A DNA stretch of 64,000 bases, taken from G963665495 sp963667575. GTDB lineage: Bacteria; Desulfobacterota; Desulfovibrionia; Desulfovibrionales; Desulfovibrionaceae. A program made the position numbers and the translations under genes. The stretch covers positions 310,001-374,000 of the forward strand of contig CAXXHY010000015.1 in the NCBI GenBank assembly GCA_963667575.2. Reading direction: 5' to 3'. Below, one piece after another: positions 10,401-17,993 of the stretch (position 1 is its first letter; every line of letters starts with the position of its first letter). The notes under the pieces are model-generated. The model did not search any database and was not told the origin of the DNA. It was given only the letters and a program-made list of their open reading frames with translations.

Positions 10401-12006
10401 AGGCGCTGAATAGAATGGTGGGCGCCGGATAGGTCACTTCCAGAGTGACACGCGCCGGGGTTTCATGTCCGCCGTTCTTGGCCGTGAGCGTATAGGTGGT
10501 GGTTTCCTCAGGCTGTACGACCTTCGAACCGCTGAGATCCACCGCTTCGGAATCCGTACCTTCGCCATTGTCAAGAAAGGCTTCCAGGGCGTTGTCCGTA
10601 CTCCAGGTCAGGGTTGCGCTGTTGCCCGTAACTATGGAGGCAGGATCCGCCGTCAGGGAAGCTGTGGGTTCCGGACAGGAGATAACAACCGTGGTGCTGT
10701 CCGTGGCCGTACCGCCCGGACCTGCGGCCGTGATGGTATAAATGGTGGTTTCGCTGGGAGACACGGACACGGAGCCGCTGGCTTCGAGGTCTGGCAAGTC
10801 GGGAGAAATGGAAATGGTCTCCGCGTTTTCTGTTTCCCACATCAGGGTTACGGAGTTGCCACAGAGCAAAGGATTATCGTTGGTTTCCGGGTAGGCCTGA
10901 ATGGCGGCCACTGGTGCGGGTTCATTGACCGTGAGCGTGACCGAGCTGGTGGCGGTGCCTGACGGACCTGTGGTGGTGAGCGTGTAAGTGGTTGTTTCCG
11001 TGGGGGAAACGCTTTGTAAACCGCTTGTGTCCACGCTGCCTATATCCGGCGTGATGCTGGCGCTTTCCGCCCACTCCGAACTCCAGGTCAAAGTGGCGGA
11101 TTCGCCCACGATGATTTCCGCAGGATCAACGGACAATACGGCGGTTGGGGCCGCGCATGTGACGGCTACCGTGGCGCTGGCCGTGGTGCTGCCGCCCGCT
11201 CCTGTGGCCGTGAGCGTATAGGTGGTGTCCGTGATGGGCGAGACGGTCAGCGAGCCCGAGGTGTCCACTTCGCCGATGCTGTTGTCGATGCTGACTGATT
11301 CGGCGTTTTCCGTACTCCAGGTAAGGGTTGCGGATTCCAGACAGGTGATGCTTTCGGGGGATACGCTAAAGCTGGCAGTGGGAGCCGGATCGCTTTGCGA
11401 ACTGATGGTAATGCGTACGGATGCTCCCCTATGGCCGAAAAGCATGAGCATGATGGTATTGCTGCGTTTGAGGCTGCAGGATGTGGTCAGGGTGGTTTCA
11501 TTGCCCCGCAGAAACTCGCGTGAGGCCAGACTGCGGCCGTTGAGCAGGAGCCAGCCTGTCAAAGACGCGCCCGAGCTTTTTTCAATGGTGCAGGTAAAGT
11601 CGCTGTTCTGCTGCAAGCCGCCGGGCAGCTTGAAGGAATCCAGCCCTGTGGCCACTCCCGGCCAGCTCAGCGTAAAGGTTCTGTTGTAAAGCGGATCCGG
11701 GACTGGCTGCGGTTCCGGCCTGGGATGCTTGCCGTGCTTGTCGTGGTCCGGCTGGTGATGCTTATCCTTCGAAGATGTATGTGTTTGCTGTCCATGCTGC
11801 GGCGCTGTTGGCCCCTGGTGCGCCGCTGTGGGCGACTGCTTGGTCTGGTGTGTCGTGTTGGCCGACTGCTTTGTCTGTTGCGATGAAGCGGAGGAATACG
11901 AATTGTTCTGCTGGTGCCCGTTGTTGCCCTGGGCTGCGACAGTTGCAGAGGAAATCAGGAGAACGGCCAATAAAGAAACGACTAAGGTGAGCCAGCGTGT
12001 TGTCAT
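4453..12006 (-). CDS. secreted RHS/YD-repeat polymorphic toxin, teneurin-like, with C-terminal toxin tip
   Basis: I place the start at 12006 (MTTRWLTLVVSLL), giving 2,517 residues, because it begins a clean Sec signal peptide ending ATVAAQ; 43 codons upstream are also open. After a Gln/His/Ser-rich linker come five Ig-like repeats of about 80 residues (each with SATLTWS and TTYTLT motifs, about 205-605), a carboxypeptidase-regulatory-like fold (about 630-710), an Asp-rich calcium-binding stretch (DTDSDGYVDGVDSDGDG, about 860), NHL-type repeats (about 1150-1485), a long array of YD/RHS repeats (about 1500-2300) and the RHS core ending DPVNLVDPNGL. The tip after the core is variable: a hydrophobic stretch, a Lys-rich linker, then a 60-residue domain (KLSKGEIKKLKEYGYDPE to GPGDPTGLNI) that resembles the type-33 polymorphic toxin domain. 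The DNA is GC-rich in the core but AT-rich in the NHL part and the tip. The architecture is certain; the tip's activity is not. Confidence 0.9.
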   Translation of the reverse strand: MTTRWLTLVVSLLAVLLISSATVAAQGNNGHQQNNSYSSASSQQTKQSANTTHQTKQSPTAAHQGPTAPQHGQQTHTSSKDKHHQPDHDKHGKHPRPEPQPVPDPLYNRTFTLSWPGVATGLDSFKLPGGLQQNSDFTCTIEKSSGASLTGWLLLNGRSLASREFLRGNETTLTTSCSLKRSNTIMLMLFGHRGASVRITISSQSDPAPTASFSVSPESITCLESATLTWSTENAESVSIDNSIGEVDTSGSLTVSPITDTTYTLTATGAGGSTTASATVAVTCAAPTAVLSVDPAEIIVGESATLTWSSEWAESASITPDIGSVDTSGLQSVSPTETTTYTLTTTGPSGTATSSVTLTVNEPAPVAAIQAYPETNDNPLLCGNSVTLMWETENAETISISPDLPDLEASGSVSVSPSETTIYTITAAGPGGTATDSTTVVISCPEPTASLTADPASIVTGNSATLTWSTDNALEAFLDNGEGTDSEAVDLSGSKVVQPEETTTYTLTAKNGGHETPARVTLEVTYPAPTILFSASPEQVTAGESATLSWSVEYADTVTIEPGPGAVDASGSYTVTPLQDTVYTLTASGSGGSEQQTITVDVRANVAEQPEGSFGEQYEDLIATDATEDFEAKRFAVITGAVADETGSPLSNVLITIHGHEGYGSVYSDADGQFSIAVEGGSSLKVHYQMSGYIEADRVVAVPWNDIAVAETPYLVPLDSLTTHVVLDGDAGTIIAHASTPVTDDRGTRSARLVFEGDTQVWEVDADGNELQELTEFDVVATDVSLLPENMPADLPEASAFTYCVDFQIPGVEHVQFSKPVTAWVDNFLEFDVGILVPVGYYDTDKAQWVASDDGQVVALVDTDSDGYVDGVDSDGDGAADDIDGDGDTSDELAGLSDDALSQVGATYWRFSVQHFSIYDCNYAIYPIAGATIPEGNVTVAPESTPDETQCPYCFNSYATPRGQLFHEDIPVAGTDLTLHYASDRANGHLNHLEVQLSGEDELPESLKRIELRITIAGRSYSQTYDPESGLTIEFTWDGKDYLGNQVDFATATIKIGYVYPGVYAVPEDFTNAFGQPGLSGTASTSREEFTYWQTLQRTLGDRKLQRAVSGQGWTLANHHRMDPARPNMLFKGDGSIISHNALLVKHVAGTGVNAGFEGPGEALERQTPRPGSMAVGPDGNLYFSSSSCILKLMADGTLDYYSGNGSLSLLDAVGSHISEVKSLSAGCLTFDENGNMYFSSAYRIFKIDTDGILHHVAGNGTCGQGGYGEEATKAYLHHIISLTVDKDGNIYELEMNPPANSSLSINKISTDGIIECLYGVNASFTGKDQDGNSKQYSPKKVISVGRGSIFALDDGSLITKGGAGLLKIHQDGTYETYAGNNNVSYTGEPGSALETNLGYISVYTKDSNGNFYLLDYKVNNKHKIWCITADGYCYHMAGCLNGECQTTPTASGILATSYSGLSNTYGLAASPVTSEVYINGYLLNKIFKIDAPADVASLIGAGEITFYDNDLKYVMAQDGKHKYTADAETGKVLTSFAYDDDGNLASATDRFGNTVTIERNSDGTPTAIVAPHGQRTELNIDTDGLLQSVTFEDNTGYSFEYTDDGLMTAETDPNGNVFTHEYDEYGRLTAMKDPEGGEVTLTEERDDNICTRRIVSAEGDTITYTDTYGEGNAFSSTITSPSGAVKTYEMDTSGMNVEVSLPCGVDSSTTYGLDPLTQEKYVTSSTQTLPSGKQVVTTRQVEYEDTDSDDLPESVTWTTTSNERTTTTLTDYLTSQITATTPFGRVLTRTFDPDTLLTKTSAVTGFYGTSYAYDDQGRIAGVTVGEDDEARTVSYTYDDKGNLASVTDALDRTTTFAYDSVDQLTAITRPDSTSVRFAYDANGNMTLLTTPMTQKNHSYAYNGVDKPVSYQTPLENLYGYTYDKDRRLTALTTPAGKAISYVYTDGQLERISTPEGDIDYTYSCPDKVAQITFGSQSVAYEWDGPLLTSRTLSGALAATVGYTYDDNLQLSAMTYAGAETAYQRDADDLLTSAGAFAITRNADNGSVEAVSDTASGGTFSASFGLNGFGELETQISQVNGTDVFALSLERNKGGQITSKIETFGSESTVYTYTYDDLGRLLEVSANGGVVEQYMYGGNGWRTWEFNSLRGITDRTFSYDAEDRILTAGDTTYAYDADGYLQTKTTAGGVTTYTYDTRGALRSVSLPDGRLIEYTIDPLGRRVAKSIDGTVEEKYLWQGMTRLLAVYDGNDTLLYRFQYAGGRMPVSVETDGVTYYLHYDHLGSLLALTNIDGDVLKRVTYDSFGNVIKDTKTSFSMLGFAGGLYDADTGLIRFGYRDYDPETGRWTSKDPIGFDGGDANLYAYVFSDPVNLVDPNGLYYVEIAQPIVIGLALSDSPAPGPMDILAGGLYFVAWMADNFPEKEKPEENVSLAANAPTACPGPPDPNKKKKDNPKQDKKLSKGEIKKLKEYGYDPEIMKEGKSTGQVDLFKKPNGDIVVKPKNGAGPGDPTGLNINNL

Positions 12007-12377
12007 GATCAAATCCGTCCGGTTTTTGATGAGCCAGTTACGGTGACAGCAGCGGGAAATTGATGCGGTATCCCCTTTAATAATCAGCTTATAATAACGT
12101 AAAATACACATATTAAGTAATAGTGAATTATACATGTAAGGGCTTGCTTAAGTAAAAAGCAAAAAAAGAGCAATAGAAAATATTCAAAATCACGATTTCA
12201 TAATTTTTGTGACTATTTCAGGTGGGCTGTTTGCTGGCTTGGAGGAATGGATATGATTGATCAAAAACCGATCATGATGTTCCGGCTAATAGCCTGGTAT
12301 AATGCGTGAATAAGAAATAGCCGAGCCTGCAGGTAGCTGTTTCTTTGAGGGGATCGTCAGGAAGGTGGGATTCCAAT

Positions 12378-12437
12378 AAAAAAATCGGGTCATTTTTTGT
12401 ATAAGAAGGTAAATCCCTATACAAACTTTGACCCGAT
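12378..12437 (-). terminator. Rho-independent terminator after the P-loop ATPase gene
   Basis: Arms 12384-12403 and 12418-12437 pair at 17 of 20 positions around a 14-nt loop. On the minus strand the stem ends cccgat and runs into seven T. It lies 16 bases beyond the ATPase stop codon. Confidence 0.8.
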
Positions 12438-12452
12438 CTTTGCCGTTTTATT

Positions 12453-14459
12453 TCAATCAGCCATGATGGAAGTAAATCCAAAAGAAGCAGCCGCTTTAAC
12501 AAAAGCATTGGGATGTGCTGCATGTCCTGGCTTGTTTTTCAATCCTTCCGCCAAGCCCATAGTTTCGACTTGAGACAAAAAAACAGGATGACGACGGATC
12601 CGCTTCTTGAAGTTGGCAGAATCAGCCATTCCAATTGCTGCCATCACTTCCTTGAAGTTGGCGACGCAATGCTCTGATTCCGGTGTCTTATCCAGCCGTT
12701 GAGCAAGATAATCCAAGGCGGCTTGCTGCTTTTTCGACAATGGCTTTTGAATCGGCTTCCAGGGCACGACCAGACAGTCCGGGAAGATATCTCCGAGCAT
12801 ATCCTTGATGCCGTTCTTATCTGAGGTAACAAGATAGATATCGCACGGTGGGCAGGAATCTCCATCGCATTTGCGTACGATGCCACGGCAAGCGGCCTGC
12901 AAGACGTGATGGGCATGCTCTCCCAGTTTGATACGCTTCAGACTGTCGGCTGGATACGGACCGTCAGAAGCATGCAACCCACTGGCGCAACGTCCCAATC
13001 CTTCATATTGGGAAGGAGTGTAAAAATAAGGGCCGATGAGGATGATATTCTTGATGTGTTGATGCTTGTTTGTCGCAAGATGTTCGCCCCAATGAATGAA
13101 GCGTACTTCACTTTTATTATCCGCTCTTTCCCATTTGACAGCCTTGATGCTCCCGGATTCGTCTTTGATTGCATCCCCATTGAGCAGCGTTCCTACGCCT
13201 TTGGCCATATCCTCCTTGAACTGTTTGTGAACGACCACCAGCCAGAGTTCAGGCTTCTGTCCTGTGGCTGTTTTGGATGGATCCGCATTGCCTGCTGCAT
13301 CTTTGATCGTCGCTGCCACGGCTTCATAATACGTCTGCGGCTCTCGTCTGATCTGTGTTTTGCCACTCCCCTTGTTCCATAAGTGGATTTTCAGGTTGCG
13401 GTATGACTTGGCCGCTTTTTTCATTCTGATCAATCCGCCTCTGTTCCCTTCCCACTCGGGATACGTACCTCTTACCCTGGCCGAAGCGTCTGTAACCAGA
13501 ATACACCCGATATCTTCAGGAAGCGTATCTTCATAATCCAGCAAGGTTTGTTTGATACTGCCTTGCTCGTATCCATCATGTTTGACAGTGACTGTTTTAC
13601 CGGAGAAAAACCAAAGCGCTTCCATGTTGAGCCTGAGCATCTCCGTCTTGGCGTCATCAACCACCATGGCGAGCACGTCCACAAGTTCCAGCCCTAATGA
13701 ATGAACAAAGTCCGGGATCTTATAAGACTGCCCATCTTCAAGCTTCATCACATCCTGACGCATGGTTAGTATCAGGTCTTGCAATGCCTGTTGCCCGAGG
13801 TTGCCGAAGTTGCCAGCCAGGATGAGCAGGTCATTACAGGAAAGAATGACGGATTGTCCTGCAAGGATACTTTCATCCCAGCATTTTACGTCCCTTGGTC
13901 TGCCCTGATAAAAGAACTCGTCAGCTTGTTGAAAAGAGTTGCCATGCCGCTTGCACCTGCTTTGGATCATCTGCTGAGTGGTAAACAGGACTCTTGCCTG
14001 ATCCGCATTATCCCTACCAAGGCCGAGAGCGTTCAGATCTTTGTTCCCATCGCTCGTGAATATGGCATAATCTGCATCGGACAAGTCCATGTCTCTGGCA
14101 ACACATGCAATTTCATTCAGTGTGGAAAGGCAGATCAATACGCCGATGTCGTCATACTGGGGTAATGCCAGTAAGTTCTTTACCGCGTACGTGATTGTCT
14201 GTGTCTTGCCGATGCCTGGATCCAGACTTGATACGTATATGAGAGGCGGACAATTTCTGTCTGCCATGGCTTGAATGATTGAAGCTATGTCTTCCAAGGC
14301 TGTCCACATTTCCTCGCTTGGTCTGTGTTTGAACTGCCTGAATTGATTTTGCAGACTGATGATTGTTTTGTCTGATAGCTGCGATTGTTTGAAAGTCTTT
14401 GTCGTTTCATAACCTATGTTTATTGTTTGAGCATGGGCATTTTCATCATTCCGATTCAT
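12453..14459 (-). CDS. 668-aa P-loop (helicase-like) ATPase of the mobile element
   Basis: A Walker A motif (SSLDPGIGKTQT, residues 78-89) opens a P-loop domain. WDES near residue 193 is a plausible DExx-type motif II, and a C-terminal part (LIGPYFYTPSQYEGLGRCAS, then HHVLQAACRGIVRK) resembles the second RecA-like lobe of SF2 helicases with an arginine-rich motif VI. A Cys pair cluster (CDGDSCPPC) sits in that lobe. The likely role is an element-encoded helicase or translocase for replication or DNA processing. AAAGGA precedes the ATG. A fragment of a close homolog occurs at 1857-2309, so the gene is a core part of this element family. I cannot assign a named family. Confidence 0.65.
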   Translation of the reverse strand: MNRNDENAHAQTINIGYETTKTFKQSQLSDKTIISLQNQFRQFKHRPSEEMWTALEDIASIIQAMADRNCPPLIYVSSLDPGIGKTQTITYAVKNLLALPQYDDIGVLICLSTLNEIACVARDMDLSDADYAIFTSDGNKDLNALGLGRDNADQARVLFTTQQMIQSRCKRHGNSFQQADEFFYQGRPRDVKCWDESILAGQSVILSCNDLLILAGNFGNLGQQALQDLILTMRQDVMKLEDGQSYKIPDFVHSLGLELVDVLAMVVDDAKTEMLRLNMEALWFFSGKTVTVKHDGYEQGSIKQTLLDYEDTLPEDIGCILVTDASARVRGTYPEWEGNRGGLIRMKKAAKSYRNLKIHLWNKGSGKTQIRREPQTYYEAVAATIKDAAGNADPSKTATGQKPELWLVVVHKQFKEDMAKGVGTLLNGDAIKDESGSIKAVKWERADNKSEVRFIHWGEHLATNKHQHIKNIILIGPYFYTPSQYEGLGRCASGLHASDGPYPADSLKRIKLGEHAHHVLQAACRGIVRKCDGDSCPPCDIYLVTSDKNGIKDMLGDIFPDCLVVPWKPIQKPLSKKQQAALDYLAQRLDKTPESEHCVANFKEVMAAIGMADSANFKKRIRRHPVFLSQVETMGLAEGLKNKPGHAAHPNAFVKAAASFGFTSIMAD

Positions 14460-14558
14460 TCGCTAGGGGTTCCTTTGTGGTGGCAGTGGAGTTTATTGCA
14501 GGTGCAACGTGTACTTTTCTCCCGCCACCTGTTTAATGACACTGATAAATAAAATAAA

Positions 14559-15117
14559 TCAGGCAGATATCAACCTATACAGCGTCTGCCTGCTGATCCC
14601 GTATTCAACCGCCAAGGCCTTCTTTTCCGCTCCTGCCTTCACCTTATCCCTGATTTCTTGCACCTGTTCCGCCGAAAGCTTGGCCTTTCTGCCACAGTGC
14701 TTGCCCTTGGCCTGGGCTTTGGCGATACCTTCCCTCTGTCTTTCCTTGATGATCTCTCGTTCGAACTGCGCCACTGCTCCAATCACTTGAAGCTGAAAGG
14801 TCTGAAAAGGATTGGCCTCGCCTGAAAACGTAAGATGCTCTTTATGGAACTGGGACCACGACCCCTTTCCCCAAAAGGAGCTTGAGCAAGCGGAGCAGGT
14901 CTTCAAGGTTACGCGCCAGTCGGTCTATAGAATGGACATGCAGCGTATCACCTTCCCTGAGGAACCGCAGGCATTCTTCAAGTACCGGACGCTTTGTCGT
15001 GGCCGCACTGGCCTTTTCCTCGAACATTCGTTCGAACTTGATATCTTCCAATTCAGCCAACTGCCTGTCTGTCTTCTGATCCACCGTACTGACTCTGACA
15101 TAGCCCACGTTCGCCAT
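14559..15117 (-). pseudogene. serine recombinase (resolvase/invertase), frameshifted
   Basis: The first part, from ATG at 15117, carries the catalytic motif YVRVSTVDQ (Ser about residue 10) and HSIDRLARN. The frame is lost near 14865-14880 in a run of C, T and A repeats. The second frame continues with QFHKEHLTF, VAQFEREIIKERQREGIA and a C-terminal helix-turn-helix (ALAVEYGISRQTLYRLIS). Together they give a normal invertase/resolvase of about 185 residues. Either the gene is inactivated or there is a homopolymer sequencing error. It could have resolved element multimers or inverted a segment; no inverted crossover sites are evident. Confidence 0.85.
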
Positions 15118-15150
15118 AGCTCCAGTCTCCTTTTGGCTATTGTGTAACAA

Positions 15151-16059
15151 AAGGACTTAGAACTTTCGAGAAACTGTGTCAAGAAATTAGATCGTGATGT
15201 TTTATTACACGACAACATGCGGCTTTGCGGCGTACGCTGAAGTGACAAACAAGGTGTACCTTTTGAGACTGGATGTGACGGCTTGCAGGTAAGAGCTTTG
15301 AGACTGAAAAGACAAGCATCAAAGGAGCATGGTGTCTATGGTGCTGCTCTTAATCCTCCAGACATGTCTTGCCTGCTGGTCTTTGCTTTTTTTGTCTGCT
15401 CCCATTCATCGTTTTCCGATAAGTATCAAGCTGCTACCGTTATCTTCATGCTTGATAAGATGGGTAGGCAACCTTTGATTATGTATTTACCTCGGCACTT
15501 CGTTGTACGGTGAAAAGAGAAGTAGATAGGGGGGGATTTTTGTTCGTCTTATATATCGATAGACGTTTCAGATTTTTGTAGCAAAATATTCTGTCTAATA
15601 GATAGCGTTGATTTTCAATAGCCCATTGATATGGCTCATTGTGTGGGAAATGCTTGGAAATTTTTTGGAGCACTGTAATTTTGTGTATGGTGCTATTTCG
15701 CTGGATCTTGCTGCTTAATCAACTGGCATAAAGGAATGACATATTATTCGCCATCGTGATAGCAACGGGAGAGTATAAGGATGACACGCGAAGAGGAGTC
15801 TCTAGTATCGATGCTTGTTGTTATAACAGCTGGTTACGACTAAAACTTGGTAGTCTTCAACATTTGCGGATCCATGGGCCTCGGGAGCTCAGTAAAATAT
15901 TGAAAATCAGTTTTTTCATTCAGTCGTTATCTTAAGGGGAACAGTCAAAGAACTTCAAAGGTTACGCCAAGAGATGCCTACGTATTAGCAAGCCGTAGTT
16001 TATTCCTGCATCTCTTGGCGTAAATCATGATGGGGTTAGTCCCAATCACTGGAACACAG
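15151..16059. other. 909-bp gap without a convincing gene
   Basis: Only short ORFs without recognisable homology or ribosome sites lie here, and the DNA is AT-rich. Its clear structure is the inverted repeat at 15962-16023. The segment next to the recombinase gene (15151-15330) could hold its promoter and recombination site, but I could not identify either. Confidence 0.5.
15962..16023. repeat. 16-bp perfect inverted repeat with inner stem
   Basis: Arms ttacgccaagagatgc (15962-15977) and gcatctcttggcgtaa (16008-16023) are perfectly complementary. Inside the 30-nt loop a second 5-bp stem (ctacg / cgtag) can form. It lies 37 bases beyond the BRO-N gene stop but lacks a T-run on either strand, so it is not a standard terminator. 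Confidence 0.7.
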
Positions 16060-16497
16060 TTATTCAATTCCTCCACGATCAATACAGTCAGCCAACTTCC
16101 TCAAATAATCAGATGATATACAATCATGCTTAATGTAAGCCCCATGCTTCCTGATGGAAGGCAATACCTCGCTGGTTACCCATTTTTTGAAACGTTGTGC
16201 CTCCGGCTTACGGGATTTCAGGATCAATGAATAAAGCCCGGATTCTGAAACGAAACGTGTATCCTTACGTAATCCACTGTTATTATAGCGACCATAGAGA
16301 GTATACGCAGTTGTGTGTTCGTCGGTGTCCAAAATGGACGGGATTTCCTTTTGATTCGTTCCCAGGATTGAACATACGTCATTGGCAATAAACCAAAGAT
16401 TGTTATCATTGTCCTGTAGGACTCGAACTTCTCCGAATGCATTACTGTTGAATGCTGGGGGCATGAGAGATTTTGAGACCGTAATTTCTTTGTTCAC
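16060..16497 (-). CDS. BRO-N domain protein (short antirepressor)
   Basis: A 145-residue protein that is almost only a BRO-N domain (FGEVRVLQDNDNNLWFIAND, ESGLYSLILKSRKPEAQ, KKWVTSEVLPSIRKHG). It starts with GTG at 16497 behind AGGGA. BRO-N proteins of phages bind DNA or repressors and switch prophage state. It is paralogous to the longer BRO/KilAC protein at 18358-19116 but lacks the C-terminal domain, so it is either naturally short or truncated at SSDYLRKLADCIDR. It is 14 bases downstream of the P22-type antirepressor and in the same operon direction. Confidence 0.85.
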   Translation of the reverse strand: MNKEITVSKSLMPPAFNSNAFGEVRVLQDNDNNLWFIANDVCSILGTNQKEIPSILDTDEHTTAYTLYGRYNNSGLRKDTRFVSESGLYSLILKSRKPEAQRFKKWVTSEVLPSIRKHGAYIKHDCISSDYLRKLADCIDRGGIE

Positions 16498-16511
16498 TTC
16501 GTGTTCCCTTT

Positions 16512-17438
16512 TTAAACTAAGATTTCGTTATACGTCGATGTGACTATTTCCGAGGTCGACAATTGTTGTTGCTCATAATTCTCTGTCCACACCTCATCTG
16601 CTTTCACATGATCAACACCTGACTCCCTGAAAACGTTCTCCTTGCCCTTCTTCATGGTCAACATGCCACGCTGATACAGATCAACAAGCTTCTGCTTTCC
16701 GGCGTCCAGTACGTAGATTTTCGTGGTCCCATACTCCGGTTCGTACTTCTCAGCGAACAGCTTTTCACGGTATTGGGAGTAAACCCTATAGCCGTCTCCA
16801 ATCCGATACAGAAAACCAAGCAAGCGCAGGTCAGCTTTGACGCGCATCGTGTTCACGCCGTTGAGTTTCCGGCAGAAGGAAGCCAGCGTTGGCATCCGGT
16901 CGGCAATCACTTTGTCATAGGTGACGGCTTTCGGCTTGAGGATTGCGTTCTGCTCTTTCTCCGCTGCAAGCTCTTCCTGCAAATCCGCCCAGGCTCGGGC
17001 AGCGGCAACCGGGTCCATGAAATTCGGAAGCTTGATAAGATCTTGGTTGTTGCGCAAGCCCTGGCGGAACCACAAGTCAAGGACGTGGAAGGCTTCAGCG
17101 CGGAACAGGTTCAAGCGCTTCTGAGTGTCGGCACTGGCCCGCCGGATTGTGAACAGCCAACCGGAAAGCATTTCGATGGGAAGCATGGTATAGGTGCGTC
17201 TTTGCGTCTCTCCAGGGAGCTGCGTAGAGATGGTCTCTACGGAGGTATTAAGTACCTCGTCCGATTGGATTTTTACACGCTGGCCGTTCCAATCAATTCC
17301 CAAAGCATCACAGAAATGCCGGGGCGAGAAGTAGCACTTGCCATCTTCGGTGACAGCAGCAAGGACAGTCGCGCCACATACTGTTACTTCTTCGTGGCGA
17401 ACAGGGGAAAGGGTGGTGGTGGAAGTAGCGTTGCACAT
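16512..17438 (-). CDS. P22 antirepressor-type phage protein
   Basis: A 308-residue protein, start set at 17438 (MCNATSTT) because AGGAG lies about 10 bases upstream; an in-frame extension upstream lacks a ribosome site. The N-terminal half (FCDALGIDWNGQRVKIQSD, MLPIEMLSGWLFTI) is the P22_AR_N fold. The C-terminal half (YDKVIADRMPTLASFCRKLN to VYSQYREKLF) resembles the ANT/KilAC DNA-binding region. Such proteins block a repressor and induce lytic genes. Its head is duplicated in the remnant at 1857-2309. Confidence 0.85.
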   Translation of the reverse strand: MCNATSTTTLSPVRHEEVTVCGATVLAAVTEDGKCYFSPRHFCDALGIDWNGQRVKIQSDEVLNTSVETISTQLPGETQRRTYTMLPIEMLSGWLFTIRRASADTQKRLNLFRAEAFHVLDLWFRQGLRNNQDLIKLPNFMDPVAAARAWADLQEELAAEKEQNAILKPKAVTYDKVIADRMPTLASFCRKLNGVNTMRVKADLRLLGFLYRIGDGYRVYSQYREKLFAEKYEPEYGTTKIYVLDAGKQKLVDLYQRGMLTMKKGKENVFRESGVDHVKADEVWTENYEQQQLSTSEIVTSTYNEILV

Positions 17439-17439
17439 A

Positions 17440-17712
17440 TTAATATTCTCCTTCTTCAAAGGTGTTGATGTTGGGTTTGATGGTGATGACTTCATCAGGG
17501 GAAAGAAGGCGCACTTTGGTGGTCTTGTCATGTACGTAGCAACTACCGTTAAGACCTACAGCGGCAACCGCCCCAACGCGGATTGCCATTACAATTTTAC
17601 CACGCCATAAAGGTACATTGCTTTCAATGATAACTGCAAAGCTCCCCAGTGAAAGTTCACTAAGAGGCATAATCAAGAACTGTTTGCTTGAACTGCATGA
17701 AACTTCGTTCAT
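17440..17712 (-). CDS. tandem small protein, copy 1 of 3, unknown family
   Basis: 90 residues, starting MNEVSC behind AGGAT. The core pattern is L-x-x-G-x-x-AVI, then a glycine/valine strand region, then GSCY, then KVRLLSPDEVITIKP. The same pattern recurs in the next two genes (17731-17979 and 17994-18251), so these are tandem paralogs. Alternating hydrophobic strands suggest a small beta-barrel. The copy ends 2 bases from the P22-type antirepressor start. The role is unknown; position between antirepressor genes suggests a part in the element's lifestyle switch or host takeover. Confidence 0.7.
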   Translation of the reverse strand: MNEVSCSSSKQFLIMPLSELSLGSFAVIIESNVPLWRGKIVMAIRVGAVAAVGLNGSCYVHDKTTKVRLLSPDEVITIKPNINTFEEGEY

Positions 17713-17730
17713 GTTGATATCCTACATTTG

Positions 17731-17979
17731 TTATTTTGTGTTGGGCTTTATGGTGATGACTTCATGCGCGTTCAACAAGCGAACAGTGATTTCATCTTTT
17801 TTGAGGTAACAGCGTCCATCGAGGTCTATTGCTGCAATGCTTTCATGTGCTACTCCTACAACAATTCTACTGAGTTGCGGTTCAATCCAGCTTCCAACAA
17901 TTACGGCGTATTGTCCTTTATTTAAGTCATCAATGCCCATTGTGATGGTACACTGCCTTTCACATGTGATTTCATTCAT
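17731..17979 (-). CDS. tandem small protein, copy 2 of 3, unknown family
   Basis: 82 residues, starting MNEITC behind AAGGA. It shares with copy 1 the MNE-x-x-C head and the blocks L-x-x-GQYAVIV, LDGRCY, ITVRLLNAHEVITIKP, and with copy 3 the block GVAHESIAAI-L. It is therefore the best bridge between the three. The 18-bp and 14-bp gaps on either side and the separate ribosome sites indicate a polycistronic message. Low GC like its neighbours. Confidence 0.7.
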   Translation of the reverse strand: MNEITCERQCTITMGIDDLNKGQYAVIVGSWIEPQLSRIVVGVAHESIAAIDLDGRCYLKKDEITVRLLNAHEVITIKPNTK

Positions 17980-17993
17980 AGTGCCGTTGTTCC

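Noticed and set aside
15962..16023. Integron attC site
   Set aside because: The arms are a plain perfect hairpin without the paired R/L boxes and extrahelical bases of attC, and no integron integrase is present.
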